A stretch of 15,265 nt of DNA from Candidatus Bathyarchaeota archaeon (GTDB lineage Archaea > Thermoproteota > Bathyarchaeia > Bathyarchaeales > SOJC01). The stretch is taken from NCBI GenBank assembly GCA_030641425.1, contig DAOWHM010000112.1:1-15265 (forward strand). Reading direction: 5' to 3'. Made by a program: the position numbers and the translations under genes. Below the pieces are notes generated by a model that ran no database searches, was not told the DNA's origin, and saw only the letters and a program-made list of their open reading frames with translations. Shown here piece after piece: positions 6,813-13,600 of this stretch (positions are counted from its first letter, which is position 1; each line of letters begins with the position of its first letter).

Positions 6813-7289
6813 ATGGTTGATCGAAAGTGCTTGGCTGTAGTTCGCGTTCGAGGAGTAGGTGATGCGCATCCAAAAATCGAAAAAACCTTAGAACTCCTAC
6901 ACCTCAATAGAAACTGCCAAATCACACTCATAGATGATCGTCCCAGTTTCATCGGTATGCTGAAGAAGGTAAGACACTTCGTTACGTGGGGTGAAATTAC
7001 CAAAGACAATATCTATCTTTTGCTCAACAAACGCGGCAGACTTGTAGGTAACAAGAAGGTAGACGACGAATATGCCAAAAGAATCGGCTTCATGAGTCTT
7101 GAAGAACTAGCTGACGCAGCCCACAAAGTGAAAATTCAATTTCGAGGTCTACCAGACATCAAGCCCGTATTCCGCGCCCATCCTCCAAGAAAAGGATACA
7201 AAGGAAAAATAAAGAAAAGCTACACAGTTGGAGGAGTAACAGGATACTGTGGTGAAGCAATAAACAAACTCATAAAGAAAATGGCCTAG
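6813..7289 (+). CDS. rpl30: 50S ribosomal protein uL30
   Basis: This 158-residue protein is the long archaeal/eukaryotic form, against about 60 residues in bacteria. The ferredoxin-like core has CLAVVRVRGVGDAHPKIEKT (6-25) and LHLNRNCQITLIDDRPSFIG (29-48). Next comes RHFVTWGEI (about 54-62) and the extra C-terminal domain with HPPRKGYKGKIKKSYTVGG (122-140) and YCGEAINKLIKKMA at the end. The start is ATG 6813, two bases after the uS5 stop, with only a partial SD (GGATGA at 6801-6806). Confidence 0.95.
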   Translation: MVDRKCLAVVRVRGVGDAHPKIEKTLELLHLNRNCQITLIDDRPSFIGMLKKVRHFVTWGEITKDNIYLLLNKRGRLVGNKKVDDEYAKRIGFMSLEELADAAHKVKIQFRGLPDIKPVFRAHPPRKGYKGKIKKSYTVGGVTGYCGEAINKLIKKMA

Positions 7290-7340
7290 CAGGTGAGAGG
7301 TCAAGAAAGAAAGCAATTAACTGTGAAGTGTGATAGAAGA

Positions 7341-7778
7341 ATGCCCCATAAACTCAGAAAGACTCGGAAAAGACGAGGTACAAGAACTGTAGGCTGGGGT
7401 AGGACTGGTCAACATCGCAGCTCCGGCCAGAAAGGAGGAAGGAAAGTTGGCCGCCGCAAACACTTATGGTCATATGTTCTAAGGTATGAACCTGACTACT
7501 TCACCAAGAAAGGTTTCCATTCAACGCAACATAAAGAAGTCAAAATCGTGAATGTTGGAGAATTAGAGAATTTAGCGTGGAAACTCGACTCTGAAGAACA
7601 ACTGGAAGAGAAAGATGGACTTCCATTTCTTGACCTAGATTTTCTAGGCTATGACAAACTTCTCAGCTTAGGAAACATTGCCAAACCTTTTTCAATAAAA
7701 GTTGCTTCCTATTCAAAATCAGCTAGTAAGAAAGTCCAAGAAGCAGGGGGCAGAATATCCACAGAGAAAGCAAACTAG
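7341..7778 (+). CDS. rpl15: 50S ribosomal protein uL15
   Basis: uL15 is a late-assembly protein of the large subunit that organises 23S rRNA. From ATG 7341 the 145 residues begin MPHKLRKTRKRRGTRTVGWG (1-20), which matches where archaeal uL15 usually starts, followed by GQHRSSGQKGGRKVGRRKHLW (23-43, the glycine-rich loop) and YEPDYFTKKGFHS (49-61). The end is shortened relative to bacterial forms but normal in outline: KVASYSKSASKKVQEAGGRIS (120-140). The frame is open further up, to GTG 7293 (16 more residues) and GTG 7323 (6 more). None of these starts has a well-spaced SD; ATG 7341 is chosen on family length. secY follows after a gap of 22 to 46 bases, depending on its start. Confidence 0.92.
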   Translation: MPHKLRKTRKRRGTRTVGWGRTGQHRSSGQKGGRKVGRRKHLWSYVLRYEPDYFTKKGFHSTQHKEVKIVNVGELENLAWKLDSEEQLEEKDGLPFLDLDFLGYDKLLSLGNIAKPFSIKVASYSKSASKKVQEAGGRISTEKAN

Positions 7779-7814
7779 ACCCTATATGATCCATTAACAA
7801 ATGAAGAGAATGGG

Positions 7815-7820
7815 AAGGAG
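7815..7820 (+). promoter_or_regulatory. Ribosome binding site deciding the SecY start
   Basis: AAGGAG lies four bases before TTG 7825. The upstream in-frame ATGs at 7801 and 7810 have no SD-like sequence before them (the preceding bases are CCTATATGATCCATTAACAA). Confidence 0.45.
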
Positions 7821-7824
7821 TTAC

Positions 7825-9318
7825 TTGACTGGTAGATTCATCGGATTATTCAAACCAATAGCAAGATTCTTGCCTGAAGCAAAACCGCCTGGAAGAAAAG
7901 TTGGCTTCAACGAGAAACTGCTCTGGACAGCGCTTGCTTTAGTTATCTACCTGGTTATGGCAGAAGTTCCATTGTACGGTCTGCAAGCTGGAGAAAGCGG
8001 CTTCGAGATGAGCTATCTGCGGGTTATCTTCGCATCAAACAGGGGAACCCTACTTGAACTCGGAATCGGGCCGATAGTAACAGCAGGGTTAATCCTCCAA
8101 CTTCTAGCAGGGTCAGGGATGATAGGCATTGACATGTCAAATCCCGAAGACAGAAGTCTATTCACAACAGCAAGCAAATTCTTCTCCATATTGCTGACAG
8201 GAGTCCAAGCGTTCGCATACATAATCGGCGGAGTCTACGGGGCATTACCAGGCTCAGTAGCCATCGTGATATTTATCCAACTCTTCTTTGCGGGAATAAT
8301 AATTTTACTGCTAGATGAAATGATCCAGAAAGGATGGGGAATCGGGAGCGGAATCAGCCTCTTCATCATGGCAGGCGTAGCCCAAAAAATAATGTGGGAC
8401 AGCTTCGCCCTAACTCCTGGGCTTGTCGATCAGAAAAGCTATGGGGCCTTCCCAGCCCTATTTCAGACAATCGGCTCTGGCCAACCAATCTTCTCCATCC
8501 TCATGAATTATATACCCTTCAACGCAACTTCAGGCGCAGCCGCCCACCTCATCCCTGCAGTAGATAACGCCTTCATCCGACCTCAAAACCTACCTTCCCT
8601 CCTCGGATTCTTCACAACCATTGCAGTGTTTCTTGTTGTAATGTACGTGGAAGGTATCCGAGTTGAGCTCCCTGTATCTCACGCCAGCTACCGAGGATAC
8701 CGCGGCAGATATCCAATAAAACTTCTATATGTCTCAAATCTACCAGTAATCTTCGCTTCAGCGCTATTCGCCAACATATATTTCTTCTCGCAGATCATAT
8801 GGAACAACTTCAACCAGCTGAATACAAACGTCTTCCTAAATCTTCTAGGCACTTACATTTGGGCAGGAAATCAACCACAACCCACAGGAGGATTAGTCTA
8901 CTATGTCTTAGCACCCCGAAGCATCCTAGATGTAGCCTTGAACCCCACCAGAGCCGTAATCTTCGCCCTCATCATGGTGACATTCTGTGTCGTCTTCTCA
9001 CTAACTTGGCTCGAAGTAGGCGGTCTAGGTCCAGCAACAGTAGCGAAACAGTTAGTGGACTCAGGAATGCATATTCCAGGATACCGAAGGTCCGCTCGAC
9101 CTATAGAAGCGGTGTTAAAACGCTACATCCCAGCAGTCACAGTTCTCGGAGGAATCACAGTCGGCTTAATAGCTGCCGTCGCAGACTTCTTCGGAGTCTT
9201 CGGAACAGGTATGGGTGTACTGCTGTCCGTAGGTATAATATATCAATATTATCAACAACTAATGCAAGAACGGGTCGCAGAGATGTACCCAGCATTCCGT
9301 TCCCTCCTGGGAGGCTAA
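7825..9318 (+). CDS. secY: Protein translocase subunit SecY
   Basis: SecY is the channel-forming subunit of the archaeal SecYEG/Sec61 translocon. From TTG 7825 it has 497 residues; ten hydrophobic helices can be followed. The start of TM1 is KLLWTALALVIYLVMAEVPL (31-50). The plug region and TM2 follow with the conserved GIGPIVTAGLILQLLAGSG (80-98). A family signature is near 161-181 (LLLDEMIQKGWGIGSGISLF). The cytosolic loop with YVEGIRVELPVSH is the TM6/7 region, and the later helices end with QYYQQLMQERVAEMYPAF near the C-terminus. TTG is chosen because AAGGAG precedes it at 4 bases and the resulting MTGRFIGLFKPIARFLPE resembles other archaeal N-termini; ATG 7801 would give 505 residues. 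It sits behind uL15 as in most archaea. Confidence 0.95.
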   Translation: MTGRFIGLFKPIARFLPEAKPPGRKVGFNEKLLWTALALVIYLVMAEVPLYGLQAGESGFEMSYLRVIFASNRGTLLELGIGPIVTAGLILQLLAGSGMIGIDMSNPEDRSLFTTASKFFSILLTGVQAFAYIIGGVYGALPGSVAIVIFIQLFFAGIIILLLDEMIQKGWGIGSGISLFIMAGVAQKIMWDSFALTPGLVDQKSYGAFPALFQTIGSGQPIFSILMNYIPFNATSGAAAHLIPAVDNAFIRPQNLPSLLGFFTTIAVFLVVMYVEGIRVELPVSHASYRGYRGRYPIKLLYVSNLPVIFASALFANIYFFSQIIWNNFNQLNTNVFLNLLGTYIWAGNQPQPTGGLVYYVLAPRSILDVALNPTRAVIFALIMVTFCVVFSLTWLEVGGLGPATVAKQLVDSGMHIPGYRRSARPIEAVLKRYIPAVTVLGGITVGLIAAVADFFGVFGTGMGVLLSVGIIYQYYQQLMQERVAEMYPAFRSLLGG

Positions 9319-9330
9319 AAATAGAAAATA

Positions 9331-9338
9331 GTTAAAAA
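9331..9338 (+). promoter_or_regulatory. Possible TATA-like element before the DUF106 gene
   Basis: GTTAAAAA in the 73-base, A-rich gap after secY resembles an archaeal TATA box and lies about 55 bases before the next ATG. The gap is larger than almost all others in the operon, so an internal promoter is possible. The region is generally A-rich and the element could be chance. Confidence 0.2.
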
Positions 9339-9391
9339 CCTGAACAACAAACAAGTTGAACGAATAAGAACCAATAAACGGAGAAATTTGT

Positions 9392-9859
9392 ATGCTATTG
9401 TTTATAGAATGGCTCTTGGAGCCCTACGCGCCAGCAGCAACAGTTTTCATACTCCTTCTATGCGTTTCCTTAACATTACTCACTTCCTTCGTCAATCGTT
9501 TGCTTTCCAATCCCGGACAGATGAAAGCCTGGAGACAGGAGATTAAAAAATGGACAGAGGACTTCAAAACAGCTCAAAAAACTAAAGACAAGAAACTCTT
9601 AGCCAAAGTAGAAAAGAAAAAAAAGAGTATAATGAAGTTACAGCAGAAGATGTCATGGCAATCAATGAAGGTTTCACTACTCTTCTTCGTTCCTTTCATA
9701 ATCATGTGGCAAGTGTTATGGGGCATATATAGAGGACCTGTGGCGTTTCTGCCAGGCTTTGGTCACCTTTCCATCGTTTATTGGTACCTACTCTGTTCAC
9801 TCTTCTTCAGTACCTTATTCTCTCGAGCCTTAGGCGTGGGAATAGCAGGAATGGAATAG
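9392..9859 (+). CDS. DUF106 / EMC3-TMCO1-like membrane protein (Oxa1 superfamily insertase)
   Basis: A 155-residue integral membrane protein. The layout is TM1 at about 15-34, a strongly charged coiled coil at 43-88 (heavy in Lys and Glu/Gln), TM2 at 93-112 and TM3 at 126-146. This three-helix core with a cytosolic coiled coil between TM1 and TM2 is that of archaeal DUF106 proteins, which are known relatives of YidC/Oxa1, EMC3, GET1 and TMCO1 and are thought to insert membrane proteins. The location just after secY is frequent in archaea and fits a role beside the translocon. ATG 9392 is preceded by GGAG (9380-9383) at 8 bases. In many archaea adenylate kinase lies between secY and this gene; it is missing here. 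Family assignment is fairly certain; function is by family. Confidence 0.85.
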   Translation: MLLFIEWLLEPYAPAATVFILLLCVSLTLLTSFVNRLLSNPGQMKAWRQEIKKWTEDFKTAQKTKDKKLLAKVEKKKKSIMKLQQKMSWQSMKVSLLFFVPFIIMWQVLWGIYRGPVAFLPGFGHLSIVYWYLLCSLFFSTLFSRALGVGIAGME

Positions 9860-9880
9860 GATGCTATGTATACCCGTTTA

Positions 9881-9914
9881 CGAGAAAACTCGGAGTACAT
9901 GGAGAATATTTTTT
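9881..9914 (+). terminator. Possible weak terminator after the DUF106 gene
   Basis: A short hairpin, CGAG-AAAA-CTCG (9881-9892), is followed 17 bases later by six T (9909-9914). Archaeal RNA polymerase often stops at T runs even without a hairpin, so this may end or attenuate the ribosomal-Sec transcript about 50 bases after the DUF106 stop. The stem is only four pairs and the spacing is loose. Confidence 0.3.
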
Positions 9915-9979
9915 CCTCAATCAATAGACTGTAAAGTTGAATTCACTATCTTGGGACAAGAAGAGTGGGATCTGCTGTA

Positions 9980-10567
9980 ATGTCTCCCAGCCAAGATCAG
10001 AAGAAGAAGATTGTGTTGTGCATTTCAGGAATGGCTGGATCTGGCAAGAGCACTCTTGCTAAGAGAATCGCTCGAAAATATAAGTTGAGCTACCTTTCCG
10101 GTGGTGACGCGTTGAAAACCCTAGCGATGGAAGCAGGTTTCAAGCCTACAGACAGAGGGTGGTGGGAGAGCGAAGAAGGATTGAGGTTTCTTAAGAAAAG
10201 AAGAGAGGACTTATCATTTGACAAAAGGGCGGATGAGAAACTTCTGGAATGGGCAATGCAGGGTGATGTTGTTCTCGACAGTTGGGCTCAAGCTTGGCTT
10301 CTCAAGCAAGGTCTTAAGGTCTGGTTGGAAGCTTCAACTGAAGAGAGAGCTAGACGAATTGCAGAGAGAGATCGAATAACATTCGATCAAGCATCTAATG
10401 CTTTGAAGGAGAAAGATGGGATGACCCAAATGATCTATAAAGAACTCTACGGTTTCGATCTTGGAGAGGATTTCTCACCATTTGACGTAGTTCTGGATGT
10501 GACCCAGCTGTCTGAAGATGAAGTCTTCAATACAATAAGCTTGCTTGTGGATCGCCTTCTATACTGA
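9980..10567 (+). CDS. cmk: Cytidylate kinase-like P-loop nucleotide kinase, TACK-type variant
   Basis: This predicted cytosolic nucleoside monophosphate kinase (CMP or dCMP plus ATP to the diphosphate) has 195 residues. The Walker A loop GMAGSGKST is at 17-25, then YLSGGDALKTLAMEAGF (38-54) in the substrate-binding region. After it come WWESEEGLRFLKKRRE (61-76), the VVLDSWAQAWLL strand (97-108) and a lid-like RIAERDRI (126-133) followed by YKELYGFDLGEDFSPFD (153-169). Fold and length fit archaeal Cmk, and the position behind secY/DUF106 is where archaeal cmk often lies. However, the usual [DE]-G-R-L-A-G-W motif reads DSWAQAW here, so the conserved Gly-Arg is absent and substrate specificity is uncertain. 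ATG 9980 is used; GTG 9965 would add five residues. Neither start has a clear SD. Confidence 0.78.
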   Translation: MSPSQDQKKKIVLCISGMAGSGKSTLAKRIARKYKLSYLSGGDALKTLAMEAGFKPTDRGWWESEEGLRFLKKRREDLSFDKRADEKLLEWAMQGDVVLDSWAQAWLLKQGLKVWLEASTEERARRIAERDRITFDQASNALKEKDGMTQMIYKELYGFDLGEDFSPFDVVLDVTQLSEDEVFNTISLLVDRLLY

Positions 10568-10619
10568 TTGTATTAGTAGATACCGATGTGGCTGCGAATT
10601 CAAAACAAGGAGAAATTAG

Positions 10620-10625
10620 AAAAAA
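10620..10625 (-). terminator. Possible oligo-T terminator of the giant surface protein gene
   Basis: Six A on the plus strand read as TTTTTT on the minus strand, starting 9 bases after the stop codon of the minus-strand gene; further T-rich sequence follows. This fits the T-run type of archaeal terminator. No strong hairpin is visible. The 66-base gap between the two convergent genes holds nothing else recognised. Confidence 0.35.
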
Positions 10626-10633
10626 CGAGGAGG

Positions 10634-13600
10634 TTAACCGTGTCCAGCTGCAGGAGCTGAGGGTGCATCGCTGCTGGGTGACATCGGGGCATGTTTATTC
10701 GGCTTAACTTGATCAGCTGACTTGGTTCGAGAAAGCAACTTTCTAATTTTCTTGCGGAACACTACAAGAGCAATTGCGCCGGATACTATAACGCCTATGA
10801 GAATTAAGAACATCAGTTGAGGCAATGCATCTAATCCAAACTCGCTAGGTGGAATTGTTAGGCCTTTGAAGGTATAGAAAATCAGTTCAGGATCGTTGTA
10901 AACTGCATAGCCATCCCATTTTTCGAAGCCAACAGTTAGGAAGTACATCATGGCTGATATCTCGAATCCTGTTGAGGATTTCCCGGATTCAGAGTTGAAG
11001 CTTGCTTCAAAGGACCCTATAGGGGTTGTCTTACTGGTTACGTTGAAGGTGCGTACTGTGTCATTAATGGACACTGGCTTATGCCAGTCGTAGGTGCTTC
11101 CCAATCTTACGCTGGCAAAGTTTGCATTTGCTAGTTTAGCTGCTAAGTCAAATCTTGAAGATTCAGTGATGTTGTTGTTAGTTAGTTGTTCTCCCCTCTC
11201 GTCTTTAACATCCCAGGACATGTCGGTGAAAGCTGTAACGTAGTAGTTTATGGCTAGGCTTCGGTTTAGAAATACATCGTTGCCCGTATAGAAGGTGCTA
11301 ACATTGTTTACACTTTGTTTTCTACCGTCGATAACATAAGGGTCTATGTCCCAGTTTCCTATGTGCTGGTCAATTTTCATTGATGCATTATTATTTATCT
11401 CTGATTCGGGATTGGTAGTGGCATCGAAGTTGATTACAAAGGCCATCTCGTCAATCATTGTTCTTGTCGGTTTATTCATGAAGTTGGGTTCATCGAAGTC
11501 TGCACCGTGAACCATGCCGTCCCACCATCCCCACATGGATCTGTCTTCTTTGAAGGGGAAAAGAGTTCCTGTAACGTTTTCGTAGGATACTCCAAAGGAT
11601 ACAGTTGAATTCAAAGGAACTACAATATTCCCAGTAGCATTTGTGTTTCCGAATGCTTCGCCTGGAGTAACGAAGTTGACCGAAACCACGTCCTCAGGTA
11701 CAAAGAAGTGTGTTTGTTCACTACCATTATAGAGGGTGAGCCCAGCGAACTCGTAGCGGAGCCCTATCCCAGCGGCATTTGTGTTGTTGCCATCTGACCA
11801 AGCAGTATAATAGTCTTGTTGGGTGCCGAACCACAACCAATCCCATTCGTGGCTGTTGTCGTCAATCCAGTCCCATCCTTCTTTCTTTGCACGATTAAGT
11901 AGGTCAGCCCAGGTTTGGTTTTTAGCCATGTGAGCAATATCCCAATATCCCGGATTTGGCGTTCCAGTTTCACCGTTTATCAATGTAGTGTTGATGTGTT
12001 GCATTGTTGCTTGGTTCACAACGCTCATGTTGTCTGCGTAATACCAGATGTAAGTCTCATTCCACATGAAGTTCCATTCTGTGTGAACTTTGCCCATCCA
12101 AGCTCCAATGTGAATTTCATCGTCCATCATTGTAGCGTTTGGGTCCCAAATGATTTCTATGAACATTCTGTCCTCTGTTCGGTTCCACATGTCGGATCCT
12201 CTGTGAAGTCGCCTTACGAAGTATTGGTCACCAGAGGTAGCTAAATCTCCATCCAAGTCTACAGCACCACTTTCTGGAACAACTGAGAAGGCGCGAATTC
12301 CCCACATGCCATGTTCTGGCTCGCCTACAATAACGTCCCATATTGATCTTATGCTGTAAATCTGCATGTCAACAAGCATCCATCGATAGGCTTCTCCCCA
12401 CATGACATGCCTTTTGTAGATGTTCATCTCGTCCAGTTTGATCTCTGAGTCTTGTCCATCAATTGTAACTTGGTAGTAGGGTTTCCACCACTGTTGTTCC
12501 TCAACTTCGAGGTTTAAACCATTCAACGTAACGGTTTCGATACGTCTCCAACGGAGGTCCGGAGTCCAATTGGAACCTTCAAGTAAGTTAATCGTGTAGT
12601 TTTCTCCATCCAGGTTGACAATGATGAACGTTGGATACCTGTATGTATTCCATTCTATACTCCATTCTCCATCCCAACGTCCAACTACTGGGCTGGGGTC
12701 AAGGATGAAATATTGTTGCCCATCCAAAGTAACATTATATCTTGGATAGACATCCTCTAGCTCCCATTCGTTCCTAAAGACATCATCGCGGACACTCTCA
12801 GAAAGGTTCCACCAATCACCGACTAATCCTACATCAACACGGGTGAGGTTCGTGGCATTCACTAAGTAGTATCCAAGCATGTCTTGGAGCATGGAATCAG
12901 AAGTAGTGTTTAGCAGTATCCAAGCAGTGCGGTTTGTGTCTATGGTCGGCACGATTTGGACAGAAGGAGTTAGGATCTGGTTAAAGTCGCTGTTGAAGGG
13001 ATCAGCAATATTGTAGACTGTGCCTGAATCAGTAACGTTGTAGTAGGTCAGCACCTGTCTGAAGAAATAGGTTTTGTTGGCTACTTCAGTAATGTAGGAT
13101 TCACTGAGCCAATGTACAGGTATGACCGTTCCATTCTTCATTAGTAAGTACTCGTCAGGCCATCCTCCCTGAGGCCACTCGGTTGTGACATCAACCTTTA
13201 TGGTGTCATTCAGAAAGATGCAATACCCGCCCTCAACAACATTTACAGTTTTATTTCCACTTGCCAAGTCTGTATTGTAGCTCCACTGTCTAAGTTCACT
13301 CATCCCTGGGTCTCCCCAACGGTCTCCCATCCAACCAAAACTGTATTCGCTATAGATGCGGGATCCATTCAAGGTGGTGAAGTATTGCACATGTAATGTT
13401 TCGTTCCATGGAGCCTGTATCCCCGGAATGAAAACTCCCTCTGGGAACCATCTTCCATCATACCAACTGTAGTGGTGACGTGTGCCTGGACCCCAGTGAG
13501 TTCCGAATACTTTGAAGGTGGAATTAACTGGAACTTCAACACCACCCTCAAAGAAGACGTCGGTGTGCAATGGATCCCACGGTACTGCTGGGATTGTTAT

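Noticed and set aside
9303..9314. Inverted repeat CCTCC-TG-GGAGG at the end of secY as a terminator
   Set aside because: It lies within codons for the last residues, the loop would be too tight for the full stem, and it is followed by A-rich rather than T-rich sequence.
8799..9335. 178-codon frame on the plus strand inside secY
   Set aside because: Out of frame with a clear SecY; its Ser/Arg-rich translation is what an out-of-frame reading of membrane-protein codons gives.
9319..9391. Possible small RNA or tRNA in the secY-DUF106 gap
   Set aside because: Too short for a tRNA with cloverleaf, A-rich, and no T-loop consensus such as GGTTCRA was found.
11915..12244. Plus-strand frame of 109 codons opposite the giant surface protein gene
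   Set aside because: Antisense shadow; no SD and no recognisable protein features.
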